From Theocolax elegans (lineage: Eukaryota; Arthropoda; Insecta; Hymenoptera; Cerocephalidae): a stretch of 64,000 nucleotides of DNA. The translations under genes and the position numbers were made by a program. The stretch covers positions 56,715,353 to 56,779,352 of the forward strand of contig CM047426.1 of assembly GCA_026168455.1 (NCBI GenBank), read 5' to 3'. Within the stretch, counting starts at the first letter, position 1, and every line of letters starts with the position of its first letter. The notes beneath the pieces are model-generated. The model saw only the letters and a program-made list of their open reading frames with translations, searched no databases and was not told the origin of the DNA. Below are positions 1 through 11,085 of the stretch, in pieces.

Positions 1-45
1 ATAAACCTCATAAACTCACTAATTTTCACGTATTTTAGGACATAA
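1..45 (+). repeat. End fragment of an ancient AT-rich repeat family
   Basis: These 45 bases match 3166-3208 with about four mismatches (shared core TCACTAATTTTCA followed by GTATTTTAGG). In the second copy this block is the right-hand end of a longer repeat starting near 2725. The window therefore opens inside the tail of another copy. No coding potential is seen. Confidence 0.6.
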
Positions 46-1039
46 ATTACACCAGCGGTGTAATATATATAATATATATATGTGTTAATGAAAAATTAAC
101 TTACCAGAAATAGTAAAATGCATATACTTAATTGTAGTATTTAGTAAAAACCTATTAAAATTTTAGATTGTTTTAAACGGATCTAAATAGAACTTTACCT
201 CCTAAAATTAATTTAGTTAAGTCATCGCCAAGAGTTCTATATGTCATTAATATTTTGTACTTTTAGAGTAATAAAACTTTCTTCTTAATTAAATTAATTT
301 TTGTATTAGTTTTAAAGAATTATTTATAACATTTTAGCGGTATATAAACAAAAACCTGTTTCTTCCATTTCTCCCGTAATTCGTAATTTGCACCCTCTTT
401 CAAAATTTGCGTTTTAATCCATAATTATTTTATTTTTCCCTTTAGTTACAGAGCCCATATATTTATTTTAATTATTATAAACAAAGGCATTCCTTAAATA
501 ACCTTTTGTTTCTAATAAATACATACATGTTTATTTAAAATATTGTTTTATATAAATATACGTAATCTACTTACTTATATATCCATACAATTTTTAAATT
601 TTGATTTAAATAATATTTAAATTAAATACTACTAAAATAATAATTTTCGAAAAACTTTTGAAAAGTAATTCGTATTTTATATTGTCACTGTTAAAATTTG
701 AATTTTCTTTTGCCATTACTGTTTACAATAGAATTATCTTAAAAATGCAATAATTAATGTATATAATTTTTAACTTATTGTATATTTCACATATAGATAT
801 TTGGAAAAGTGTAAGTTATACTTGATTAATATTTATTTTATCTTCGAAAAATTGTGCATTTTTTTTAAAAATATTACATTAAATTTTAGGTCCGTTTTTA
901 TTTTATAAGTTTTATCAGGAATAAGTAAACTAATACAAATTCTTTCAAGTTATATTCACAACTTTTTTTTGCGCCCGGAAAAAATACATATATTATCTAT
1001 TCTTGAAAAAACAAATTTAAAATATATATATATATATAT
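46..1039. other. AT-rich intergenic DNA, no gene seen
   Basis: Very AT-rich sequence with short AT runs and no open frame of note. A (TA)n run at 1022-1039 abuts the foldback element that follows. I see no RNA gene or recognisable transposon terminus here. Confidence 0.6.
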
Positions 1040-2704
1040 GGGTGGTTCTCTGTGACATCAGAGATGAAAAAAATAAATATTGCTATAACTGTGGGAATAT
1101 GTTTTAGAGGTATCCAGTAGTTCTCCTGAATTTTTTCAGATTTTTTCTGGGCCATTATTTTAAGTTACAGAGAGTCAAAGTTGACATTTTAGCACTTTTT
1201 TGCATTATATGCCCATTTTCATGAATTTTTAGCTCCCAGGGGATGCATTTTTCACTAAAAACATAAGTATGACTTTTTTTGTTAAATTTTCCGAACTTTT
1301 CATTAAAAATACTTTTAAAGACATAAATGTATGCTGTCACACTCTGGTAAGCCATTTAAACCTTAAATAGTGAAAATCAGCAATTCTGCTCCGGACTTTG
1401 GTAACCTAATACTGTCTAAAACATGTCTTTTTATAGTCAGAAACTGCCTAAAAATTTCCAGAGTGGGTCTAAGTCATTAAGATCACTTATGGTCAAAATA
1501 TCCAGGAAAAGTGCCCGAAATAGAAATAGAAATGTATATTTGTTGCCTTATAACGATGAATCTAGTAGCATGATCATTGCAAAAAAATTTATGCACTTAC
1601 CTTGGAATGGTAGAAAAGTATCTCCACTTGTTTCAGTATCCATCTAATCCCCTGTAAGCTGCTAAAAATACAAATATTATTATAAAATTATAAAAAATTA
1701 TTTTTTAAACATTTATAATGCTGGATTTTTAGTTTTACATCCCTTACAAGAATTATAATACTAATCTGAAGGATTACTATAAAAGTTGATACTGTTGATA
1801 CATTATTATTATTATTATTCAGCAATACATTGTTTAGATTTCACAAACTTGTCACTGTTACGTTATCATATTATTCATTATAATTATATATCCGATTTAT
1901 TTATATATCTTTTGTATTAAATACGTATATTCAGTTATTGTAATAATGATGTTTATATATTTATAGTAATCCTTCAGATTAGTATTATAATTCTTGTAAG
2001 GGATGTAAAACTAAAAATTCAGCATTATAAATGTTTAAAAATTAATTTTTTACATTTGTATATTAATATTTGTATTTTTAGCAGCTTACAGGGGATTAGA
2101 TGGATACTGAAACAAGTGAAGATACTTTTCTACCACTCCAAGGTAAGTGCACAAATATTTTTGGCAATGATCATGCTAATAGATTCATCGTTATAAGGCA
2201 ACAAATATACATTTCTATTAATATTTCGGGCACTTTTCCCGGATATTTTGACCATAAGTGATCTTAATGATTTAGACCCACTCTGGAAATTTTTAGGCAG
2301 TTTCTGACTATAAAAAAACATCTTTTAGACAGTATTAGGTTACCAGAGTCCGGAGCAGAATTGCTGATTTACACTATTTAAGGTTTAAATGGCTTACAAG
2401 AGTGTGACAGCATACATTTATGTCTTTAAAAGTATTTTTAATGAAAAGTTCGGAAAATTTTACAAAAAAAGTCATACTTATGTTTTTAGTGAAAAATGCA
2501 TCCCCTGGGAGCTAAAAATTCATGAAAATGGGCATATAATGCAAAAAAGTGCTAAAATGTCAACTTTGACTCTCTGTAACTTAGAATAATGGCCCAGAAA
2601 AAATCTGAAAAAATTCAGGAGAACTACTGGATACCTCTAAAACATATTCCCACAGTTATAGCAATATTTATTTTTTTCATCTTCGATGTCACAGAGAACC
2701 ACCC
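1040..2704. mobile_element. Foldback (long inverted repeat) element
   Basis: The left arm 1040-1783 and the right arm 1960-2704 are reverse complements of each other over about 745 bp, with scattered substitutions and small indels. They flank a loop of about 176 bp. Both outer ends start GGGTGGTTCTCTGTGACATC and abut TA-rich runs (1022-1039 and 2705-2714). Short ORFs of 63-74 codons appear once in each arm, in mirror image, so they come from the repeat and not from a gene. The structure fits a foldback or very long-TIR non-autonomous element, or a palindrome made by template switching. No transposase is present and the family is not recognised. Confidence 0.75.
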
Positions 2705-2724
2705 ATATATATATGGGCTATTTC

Positions 2725-3210
2725 GCGTCAAGTGGTACGATAAAAATTTTAAATCGCTCCAAAATTTGAGAACAGGCTGGAAATATCTTCCAGAAGATAG
2801 AAAAAAATTTTAGGTTTTAAAAATAATTTGCTTAAGAGTTATTCGACCATGAAAAGTGGAAATTTTTCAAATTTTTAGAAAAATTATTATATTTAAAGGC
2901 ATTTATCTCAAAATCTATTGATTTTTTTGAAAAAACATTACAACAACTTTGGTTCAAAATAATCTTTAGAACTTATCTATGTGGGTTACAATTCTTAATT
3001 TTTTAAATCTCGAAGAGATAGGGCACTCGAAAATATTGAATATCAAAAAAAGGCGACCACGCCACAATCGATTTTGATCTAACACCGCTTAAAAGATCAC
3101 ATTTTTCGAGAGCTTTCGAATGGCTTGGGTTAGCTTATTGGCCAAGACCGCTGTTGTAAGTTATGCCTCATAAACATCATAAAATCACTAATTTTCATGT
3201 ATTTTAGGGC
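2725..3210 (+). repeat. Ancient dispersed repeat, fuller copy
   Basis: This block begins near CAAGTGGTACGATAAAAATT and ends at the TCACTAATTTTCA tail that also opens the window. A diverged relative lies at 40875-41265. It shares the order of several blocks: CAAGTGGT then AAAATTTTAAA, AAAAGTTATTC-like, CTCAAAATC, and a CACAA-GATTTT block. The copies are alignable by eye but heavily substituted, so the family is old. There is no ORF; function is unknown. Confidence 0.55.
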
Positions 3211-3216
3211 ATAACA

Positions 3217-3279
3217 CATAAACAAACACACTCACGCACGCACACGCGCGCACGCACGCACACACACACACACACACAC
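3217..3279. repeat. (CA)n microsatellite with CG interruptions
   Basis: A run of CA and CGCA units that passes directly into TATATGACATA repeats at about 3280-3350. Simple sequence only. Confidence 0.9.
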
Positions 3280-3370
3280 TTATATATGACATATAAATAT
3301 AACATATATATGACATATATATATAAAACATATATATATATATATATGTTGAATCCTGAATTCTTAGACA

Positions 3371-3401
3371 CGGCGGCGGCGGCGAAATATTTTTATATTA
3401 T

Positions 3402-3443
<42 letters not shown>
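3371..3443. repeat. Short CGG run and (TA)n microsatellite
   Basis: Four CGG units at 3371-3383 are followed after about 20 bp by a (TA)n run at 3405-3443. The next 420 bp (3444-3867) hold no supported gene; the 61-codon frame at 3542-3727 shows no domain and is AT-biased like its surroundings. Confidence 0.85.
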
Positions 3444-3447
<4 letters not shown>

Positions 3448-3866
3448 AAACTTTCAAATTAAAACAATATTGCTGCAACAAAACTATTATTAGTTGCGCC
3501 TAAAATAATACTATAAAATACTCGAATTACCATGCGCGCTCTTGCGTTTTTTGATAGTCATTATTTCAAATACTACACTGTCCTATTTACTTAAAACAGC
3601 AATTTTTAATAATATATTTATTCATGATTTATTTTACTCCGATTTGGTCAAGAAAATTCAAATATTACGTATTTTTTGTCCTGTCAAATCTAACCTACAA
3701 TGTTTTAGACGCATGTATGAAACGTAAACCAATCACATATACGTTTCACTTCCTTTCTGAACATCCAGCAATCACTTTTTAATATAAGAATATATGTACA
3801 AACTTTAGAATTATACAATATAGCCTTAACTAAATCGATAATAGTTGCGCTTAAAATAATATTCTG

Positions 3867-3867
<1 letters not shown>

Positions 3868-3922
<55 letters not shown>
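3868..3922. repeat. (TA)n microsatellite
   Basis: About 55 bp of uninterrupted TA. It marks the left edge of the LTR-element fragment that follows and probably lies at its truncation point. Confidence 0.9.
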
Positions 3923-3927
<5 letters not shown>

Positions 3928-3929
3928 CC

Positions 3930-5330
3930 TGTTACTACTACTAAGTAGTCGAGACGAGATTATTTGTTATAAAAATTTTTTTATTTGTTTATAACAATTA
4001 TACTTGTTAACAAACGAATCCCGACTCGAGATGGAACGAAAGAGTACCGAAATATACTTCACAATTTCAAAACGCGACGCTGACCTCGTTATTGTTCGCG
4101 AGTTATCCAATTGTTAATTAACAATATTATGAACAATTGAAGAACTGTGTCGTGTTTGTTGATTATTCCAACGTCCTTAATCCCAAATCCACACGTATTG
4201 GGCGCCAGTTGTAACGGGGTGGGTACTGGGGAATGTAAGGCCCCCGGTTAGGCCCAACCTGCAGGGTTGCCAGATGGCGATTTTTTCTCCTTGTTGCTCT
4301 TGCTTAATAAACATCATTATACGTAAGAGAGAAAAGAAAAAAAAATCGCCAACTGGTCACTCTGCCAACCTGTCCCAACTTACCAACCTTAAGTGTACAG
4401 TCCCACGATGCGGCCGGGAATCACTTTGATTCCCGTGCAATGCCGTTAACAACGTCACCCACCTCGTTTGACTTTAGTACCGTGTGTTGGACCCTATGCC
4501 CAAAATTGCCAACCAGGATAGACGCCGGAGAGGGCGGTATTCGTGGGAGAGGACTATGACCGGTAAAAACGTTATCAACAATCGATATATTATGTTAATC
4601 GGCGAGAAAGATCGTCTCGCCGAGTCAATTTATTAAATAAACAATCACAAGATAATAAATTAACAATTAACAATTCAAGGGGAGTCGTACCGATGACTAC
4701 CTCCGAGGTCAGCGCGAAAACAAATCGTTAACTCTTATAAATGGACGAGAAATAAGCAACCGATCCGGGAATAATCGGCTGCTTAACCTAATGGCTATAT
4801 ACGTCACGCGCATATAGCCATCACGTGTGACGTATGTATCTCTGACGTAGAGAGCTCTGACGTAGAAGCTTCCTACGTCACGCGCGCATTCTCTCGTGAA
4901 GTGGCTTCCGTGAACCACCGGCCTGTTTACCCGGGCGGGATTTGTCACGACAGGGGGGGGAGTGAAAGAGGAACGCTTCCTCTCCTGGATCGTACCACTA
5001 ATCTGAATACTTCGTATCGGCGGAAAAAGGTTGGGCAACGGAGAGAACTTGGCATCGGGATTATCTCTCTCTCTCTCTCACTCCAACGGTCGGCAAGGCT
5101 GCCGACTCCTGTCTTCCTTCTCTCCCTTACTGCGGGACGTGCTGCTCCGCACGCCGACGTGGAGGTTGGTGGGGAGAAGTGCCTCACACCCACACACAAA
5201 ACGCACCAGTCCTTAAGTTCTTCTACTCAAGTAAAAAAGTCACACCGACTACGAAACACGTTGTTTTCGCCGTGCGATCCTTGCGCGCGCATCCTTCTCT
5301 ATACTCTTTTCGGTTACTCACCTGATTGGT
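3930..5330 (-). mobile_element. LTR retrotransposon 5' end: leader, primer binding site and partial LTR
   Basis: On the minus strand a tRNA-Lys-like primer binding site, TGGCGCCCAATACGTG, occupies about 4192-4207. The LTR side starts at 4210 with TGTAACGG (plus-strand reading), the usual TG terminus. The untranslated leader runs from 4192 down to the (TA)n at 3922, where the element is cut off, so no gag or pol is left. The LTR extends right at least to about 5330, where the terminal repeat of the next element begins; its far end is not identified. ORFs inside (for example 4901-5332) show no known domain and are not called. The PBS type suggests Ty3/Gypsy. Confidence 0.6.
4801..4880. promoter_or_regulatory. 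Cluster of CRE-like TGACGT motifs in the LTR
   Basis: Five copies of TGACGT or its complement ACGTCA lie within 80 bp, at 4801, 4828, 4843, 4858 and 4875. The core TGACGT is the half-site bound by CREB/ATF bZIP factors. The cluster sits in the putative LTR, where transcriptional control elements are expected, and may be an LTR enhancer. No binding data exist here; the assignment rests on motif density alone. Confidence 0.4.
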
Positions 5331-5360
5331 AACTCGCTTACCGTTATATCATATGGACGC

Positions 5361-5583
5361 CTCTTACGAAAACTAGCACAACTATTTCTTCCGCGAAAAC
5401 TAGCAACTATGAACATACTCCACGAAGACTAGCACGTTTAACGTTTCTATTTGGAAAACTAGCATGTTTGATATTTTTCCGCGAAGACTAGCACAACTCG
5501 CTTGCTCGCGAAAACTAACACATTTAATTTTCTTGGACGAAAAGTAACACGTTTCAATTTTCCGCGAAAACTAGCACGTCTCG
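5361..5583 (+). repeat. Left subterminal array of CTAGCAC motifs
   Basis: About eight degenerate units of the form (T/C)CGCGAAAACTAGCAC with spacers of 10-20 bp, for example near 5366, 5391, 5424, 5454, 5486, 5510 and 5563. The motif is often preceded by CGCG or ACGA. The reverse-complement array lies at 9756-9955. Confidence 0.75.
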
Positions 5584-5589
5584 CTATTT

Positions 5590-6162
5590 CTTTTTATTAA
5601 TTATAATACCACATGATTTACATTATAATGACCACATGATTTTGAATAAAAAAAGTGTTATTTAATAAGGTTTTTATTTAATAGGTGTTTATTTCAATTG
5701 ATCAAGCTTCGCTCGCAGTTAAATAGTATTGTTAACATAATAATTCTTTACCATCAAATTACATGTAATGTAATATTCAAAAAATTACTTTTTAAAAACT
5801 ATTTAGTAAAATAATTTATAGTACTAGTAATTAAATAAATATTACAATTATATAATTTGTTGGGATAAATCCGTAATAATTAATAGAAGAATGATCATTT
5901 TTACTATTTATATCATTAACAATTTTTGTTACTCCCAATAATTAATTCTAATATTATTATTTACATTAATACCTGATAAACTTTATATAATTCATAATAG
6001 ATCGATTCATATTAATAAATTATTAATTATAACATTCCAATTAGAATGTAAAATATCACATGTACTAGGATGACAAATATTAGAAGTTCAAATAGATACA
6101 ACGATTTGTTTTTACAATTTTTGATATATTGTTTTGTTATATTATTTTTGATATATTGTTTA

Positions 6163-6200
<38 letters not shown>

Positions 6201-6659
6201 CATTAAAAAATCTCACTGGAGATCTCAGATCATATCCCAGGTAAGATGTCATACCAAAAACACATTTCAGCAATTTTTCGTTCATTACACGTTTTAAACC
6301 TTCTTATGTCGATTGATAACTTGTTTAAGTGGGTATCATACTCAATTACAAATACAAATTTCGCACCAGAAAATAGCAGACGAAAAAACAACTAATTTAC
6401 TTATAACAATTAATAAAAACAAATTTACGCAAAAACAGGAGTTAGTTGCCCTCCGTTATATAATTATCCATCATTTTACAAAGCTTCAAGTTACTATAAC
6501 AACATGTCACCGAGAAAACCTTGAAAAATGCAATATTCTTATAATTTCTTGTATGAAAAATAAAATTCAACTCTTCAGACATTTTCGAAATTTCAATGAA
6601 AACAGCTTCAGCCCGTATTTAAACCGGGACCTAGCTCTTACACTGGCACTCTATTACTC
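5590..6659. other. AT-rich interior, no gene seen
   Basis: AT-rich sequence containing a (TA)n run at about 6168-6198. Open frames at 6070-6297 and 6313-6918 have no domain; the latter ends in low-complexity Ser/Leu repeats encoded by the CT tract and is not a gene. Confidence 0.6.
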
Positions 6660-6957
6660 TAACTTTCGTTTTCTCTCTATCTCTCATTCTCTCTATCTCT
6701 CATTCTCTCTATCTCTCATTCTCTCTCTATCTCTCATTCTCTCTATCTCTCATTCTCTCTATCTTTCATTCTCTCTCTCATTCTCTCTCTCTCCCTCACA
6801 CAGACTCTCATTCTTACTCATTCTCACTCTCGCACTCCTTCACTCTCCCTCATTCTTACTCGCTCTGTACCTCTCGTTCTCTGCCTCTATCTCTCATACT
6901 CTCTCTCATTCTCTCTGACTCTCTCTCCCTCATTCTCTCTCTCTCTCTCTCTTTACG
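6660..6957. repeat. Pyrimidine-rich CTCTCATT tract
   Basis: Nearly 300 bp of C and T with a recurring TCTCTCATTCTCTC phrase, broken only by occasional A in CAT and CAC. It abuts the 5'-truncated LINE fragment that follows. Confidence 0.9.
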
Positions 6958-7655
6958 TTACAAAGGCAGTTGTCTCCTTGTGCGTGCTCGAATTTTGCTG
7001 ACTAATGCTTTAATTATTCCTCACTTTGACTATGCTTGTCTCGTATTTTTAGATCTTCCATCTTATCTTAATATTAAAGTTCAACGCATGTGTAATACCG
7101 TTGTTAGATTTATTTTTCATCTAAAACGTGAGGTAGCATTGCAGCCTTTCTATCATCAGCTAAACTGGCTTCCATTAAATGTTCGACGGAAATATTTCCT
7201 TGGTCTTTTATGTATAAATTGTTGGCCACCCGAACACCTCAATATTTATTCGATAAGCTGGCTTTTGTTGGCATTGAATTGCGTAGATCCAAACGAGTAA
7301 ATACTGTTTTTAACCTACCTAATGTTAAGAATCTTGCGTGTAAATCTTCGTTTATTTATTTAGCAATGGAAACGTGGGATAATATCATATCTAGAATAAG
7401 AGAGTGCTCTAATGTAAATATTTTTAAAATGTATTATAAAAATTTCTCCATGAGGATGGATAGCGACTTATCCGATTTTATGTCCAATGCTTGCGACGTA
7501 GATTATTTTAATTTTAATTTAGCGTGAATTATTATTTTACATATGTATTAACGGTTATATTAATTCTTCTTTAGTTGTCTAATTTATTTTATATGTTCTA
7601 TTTTATATGATTAGAGCCATCCGGTTGTATCAACTTTGGCGCAAATAAATATAGT
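6958..7655 (+). pseudogene. LINE reverse-transcriptase 3' end, 5'-truncated and frameshifted
   Basis: Two overlapping frames (6980-7300 and 7210-7527) together encode the C-terminal region of a non-LTR reverse transcriptase. It includes the thumb-like segment LIIPHFDYACLVF, a QRMCNTVVRFIF block, an RRKYFLGLL block and a terminal SSFIYLAMETWD block. This arrangement is typical of jockey/CR1/L2-type LINE tails. The two frames need a frameshift to join, and the catalytic palm is absent. The 3' part ends in an AAATAAATATAG stretch immediately before a second CT tract, so the fragment is bracketed by CTCTCATT repeats on both sides. It is dead by truncation. Confidence 0.75.
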
Positions 7656-7661
7656 TATCAA

Positions 7662-8216
7662 TCGGTCTCTCATTCTCTCTCTTTATCTTTCATTCCCTCT
7701 ATCTCTCATTCTCTCTATCTCTCATTCTCTCTCTCATTCTCTCACTCTCTCCCTCACACTGCCTCACAATCCATCATTCATATTCACTCTCTCCCTCTCA
7801 CAGTCCCTCATTATTACTCACTCTCACTCTCGCACTCTATCACTCACTCTCTCTATCTCTCATTCTCGCTCTCGCTCTCGCACTCTATCACTCACTCTTT
7901 CTATCTCTCATTCTCGCTCTCGCTCTCTGTCCCCATTCATTCTTTCTTCTTCTCTCTTTCGTTCTCTCTATCTTTCATTCACTCTCTCTTATTCTCTCTC
8001 TTTCTCTCTATCTTTCATTCTCTCTCTTATTCTCTCTCTCTCTCTCTCTCTTTCTCTCTATCTTTCAATCTCTATCATCATTTCATTCTCTCTCTCTTAT
8101 TCTCTCTCTCTTTCTCTCTCTCTCCCTCTCTCTATCTCTCATTCTCTCTCTCTGTATCTGTTTTCCTATCTCTACCTCTCACTGCCTCTCTCGCTTTGAC
8201 TCATTCTCTCTGACGC
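7662..8216. repeat. Long pyrimidine tract (CT-rich)
   Basis: About 550 bp of almost pure C/T on the plus strand with TCTCTCATTCTCT and CTATCTTTCATT phrases. It ends in a short unique block, ACGCCAAGATGACGTTTGTC, followed by a short GGAC run (about 8210-8249). The Ser/Leu frame 7636-8199 is low complexity. Confidence 0.9.
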
Positions 8217-8255
8217 CAAGATGACGTTTGTCGGACGGACGGACGGACTGAGAAT

Positions 8256-8304
8256 AAGATAATGAGACAGAGCGAGAGAGACAGTGAGAGGAAGAGATAG
8301 AGAG

Positions 8305-8349
<45 letters not shown>

Positions 8350-8659
8350 ATGAGAGATAGCGAGAGAGAGAGAGAATAAGAGAGAATGAAAGATAAAGTG
8401 CGGGAGAGAATGAGAGATAGAGAGAGAGAGAGAGAGAATGAAAGATAGAGAGAAAGAGAGAGAGAATTAGAGAGAGAGCATGAAAGATATAGAGAAAGAG
8501 AGAGAGAGAATAAGAGAGAGTGAATGAAAGATAGAGAGAAAGAGAAGAGAATAAGAGAGAGAGAATGAAAGATAGAGAGAAAGAGAAAGAGAATAAGAGA
8601 GAGAGAATGAAAGATAGAGAGAAAGAGAAAGAGAATAAGAGAGAGAGAATGAAAGATAG

Positions 8660-8709
<50 letters not shown>

Positions 8710-8756
8710 ATGAGAGATAGAGAGAGAGAATGAAAGATAAAGTGCGGGAGAGAATG

Positions 8757-8805
<49 letters not shown>

Positions 8806-9208
8806 TTAGAGAGAGAGCATGAAAGATATAGAGAAAGAGAGAGAGAGAATAAGAGAGAGAGTGAAAGATAGAGAGAGAGAATGAGAGATAGAGAGAGAGA
8901 GAGAGAATGAAAGATAGAGAGAAAGAGAAAGAGAATAAGAGAGAGAGAATGAAAGATAGAGAGAAAGAGAAAGAGAATAAGAGAGAGAGAATGAAAGATA
9001 GAGAGATAGAGAGAGAGAGAAAGAGAGAGAGAAAAAGAGAATGAGAATGAAAGATAGAGAGAAAGAGAGAGAGAATAAGAGAGAGAGAGTGAAAGATAGA
9101 GAGAAAGAGAGAGAGAATAAGAGAGAGAGAGTGAAAGATAGAGAGAAAGAGATGGAGAGATAGAGAGAGAGAATGATAGATGGAAGGAGAGATAGAGAGA
9201 GAATGATA

Positions 9209-9243
<35 letters not shown>
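8256..9243. repeat. Long purine tract (GA-rich)
   Basis: About 1 kb of almost pure A/G made of AGAGAGAATGAAAGATAGAG and GAATAAGAGAGAG phrases, the reverse complement of the flanking CT tracts. Higher-order repeats of 60-70 bp are visible. The 364-codon minus-strand frame here is Ser/Leu/Phe low complexity and is not a gene. Confidence 0.9.
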
Positions 9244-9244
<1 letters not shown>

Positions 9245-9287
9245 GAGAGATATTCTCTCTCTCTTATTCTCTCTCTCTCTCTCTCTA

Positions 9288-9326
<39 letters not shown>

Positions 9327-9476
9327 TTCATTCTCTCTCTCTCTCTCTATCTCTCATTCTCTCTGTCTCTCTCTCTCTATCTGTCTGCCTATCTCTTCCT
9401 CTCACTGTCTCTCTCACGCCAAGATAATGTTTGTCTGACGGACGGATGGACGGACGGACGGACGGACGGGCGGACA
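9244..9476. repeat. Pyrimidine tract plus (GGAC)n minisatellite
   Basis: A CT tract at 9244-9418 ends in the same ACGCCAAGAT block seen at about 8214. Then come about ten GGAC units (9433-9476), with one GGAT and one GGGC variant. The pair CT tract + ACGCCAAGAT + GGAC therefore occurs twice in the same orientation. Confidence 0.85.
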
Positions 9477-9755
9477 TTATAATTTATCGGTTTTTTTTTT
9501 ATATCACTTAGTAATCATAATAATAATTTTTTTGTCAGTAATATGATGCATTAACTTATGTTACACATATTTATCATAAAATATATATGTTTTAAGTATT
9601 TTTCGCAAGAATAGGGGAGTTTTTACAAAATCGCTCAAAAAGATAACTTTAATATAATGTAAAATTTAAGCTTGATCAATTTTCATGTTTTAATTTTTAT
9701 TTAATTCCCAATGTTATCTAAAACATTCATTAGAATTTGAAAATACTTGGGAAGA

Positions 9756-9955
9756 AAACGTGCTAGTCTTCACGGAGAGAAAACGTGCTAGTCTTCGCGA
9801 AGAGAAAACATGCTAGTTTTCGCGGAGCAAACCATAGACGTGTTAGTCTTTGCGGTAAAAACCCTAAACGTGCTGTTCTTCCATAAAGAAACTGATAACA
9901 TACTACTTTTCGCGGAAGATGTAAAATGCGTGATAGTCTTCGTAAGAGGCGACGA
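9756..9955 (-). repeat. Right subterminal array of CTAGCAC motifs
   Basis: Six or seven degenerate units reading CGTGCTAGTCTTCGCG on the plus strand (near 9757, 9786, 9808, 9838, 9869, 9899 and 9929). They are the reverse complement of the 5361-5583 array. Spacing is close to 30 bp. With the outer inverted end at 9933-9966 this closes the 4.6 kb unit. Confidence 0.75.
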
Positions 9956-10118
9956 TATGATATAAAGATTTTTATGTTTAGTTTTTATTATTTTTTTTAA
10001 TATGACAGTCCCAAGCCTGTAATACCAGAAAGGCAATGAGATAAAATGTATGTTATTTATTATGTGTATATTAATAAACTTAATTTTTTATATCTCACGG
10101 TTATTTTTTGAAAATATG

Positions 10119-10530
10119 TGTATAATATATAATATCAGTTTTTCCGAACTAAGTTGCAGTGTTGTCAGATGGAGGTATTTTTTCTTTATTCCACTCACAC
10201 AGTACGACCTTATTTAGATTAGATAATAGAGGACAGAAAAACCCTAAATGGTAACCGTGCTAAGTTGCTTTATTTCTTAATAAAGCAGGCCCTATTTACC
10301 AACGCACGGCCTTTTAAAATAAAAATTAAAAATAAATAATAGAATTTTATATAATAATAGAATTTTTTATTTTTATATAATAATTATATAAAAATTAATA
10401 ATAAAATTATCCAATTCCTTACTGGGGAGTCCTAGGTGGAGATGCAGGACAAAACGCCTTTAATTTGTTTTAAACGCCGTAAAATATAAAGTAACTTAGT
10501 TCGGAAAGACCGATATTACATATTATACGC
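10119..10530. mobile_element. MITE-like inverted-repeat element
   Basis: The left arm, about 10119-10158 (TATAATATCAG-type then TTTCCGAACTAAGTTGC), is inverted at 10491-10530 (GTAACTTAGTTCGGAAAG then ACCGATATTACATATTATAC). The arms are about 38 bp with a few mismatches. The interior is AT-rich with no ORF. The size of about 410 bp and lack of coding capacity fit a MITE. Target duplication not resolved. Confidence 0.6.
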
Positions 10531-10559
10531 ATATATACACATCACCAAACAATAAATTC

Positions 10560-11085
10560 ATTTTCAAATTATTTTTTGAAAAATTTAAATGCATAGAATT
10601 TGATAAAAATAGGCTAAATGTTATTAAAAAAAAATTTCTCTATTAGGTTAGTCCATTGCAAAATATCAGGAAAAAGACATTTAGTTAATATTTCAATCTA
10701 AAATCTTAGATTGTAATGTGTTGTTATTTTTATTTATGCCATAACTTCACAACGTATTGAATTAAACTTTTGTCTAGGTCATCAACGTAACCTCCAGGTG
10801 ATCGGGGCATCATATACTGGAAGGCAGGCCAGAGTAAATTTTCATAATAAAATAACAAGAGAAAATTTACATAAAGAAATGGCCGTAGAAAACCAGAGAA
10901 CTGGAGAGAACCGGAGAAAAACTACGTCACCGAATTACCGGAGATTTCGCCTCTTAATTATTATATAGATATAGATTTTGTAATTCTTAATGACGCAAAA
11001 ATTTAATTAATAATTAATTTTCAATTATTAATTACTGACAAAACCAATGAATAATTAATTTTTAATTTGTTATTAATCAATGTAT
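10560..11085. other. AT-rich intergenic DNA, no gene seen
   Basis: No supported coding region or RNA. A short purine-rich stretch at about 10875-10925 (repeated AGAGAACCGGAGA-like words) is the only notable local structure. Confidence 0.5.

Larger units (their letters stand above)
5343..9966. mobile_element. 4.6 kb unit with terminal and subterminal inverted repeats
   Basis: The left end (5343-5373, GTTATATCATATGGACGCC then TCTTACGAAAACTA) is matched in reverse complement at the right end (about 9933-9966, ATATCATATCGTCGCC then TCTTACGAAGACTA). Inside each end is an array of degenerate CGAAAACTAGCACG motifs in opposite orientation (5361-5583 and 9756-9955). A shared AATTGATCAAGCTT block extends the inverted similarity inward (about 5695 and 9670). 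This is the layout of a DNA transposon with repetitive subterminal transposase-binding sites. No transposase is seen inside: the core is a LINE fragment plus simple-sequence tracts, so it would be non-autonomous. Boundaries are approximate and no target duplication was confirmed. Confidence 0.6.

Noticed and set aside
4901..5332. A 143-codon ORF in the LTR-like region
   Set aside because: No domain, includes a CT-repeat-encoded Ser/Leu run, and overlaps ORFs on the other strand.
5361..5583. CRISPR array
   Set aside because: Units are degenerate, spacers are short and irregular, and the genome is eukaryotic; inverted partner array indicates transposon subterminal repeats.
8201..9295. A 364-codon minus-strand ORF
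   Set aside because: Pure Ser/Leu/Phe low complexity read from the GA tract; no start context or domain. The same applies to 6313-6918 and 7636-8199.
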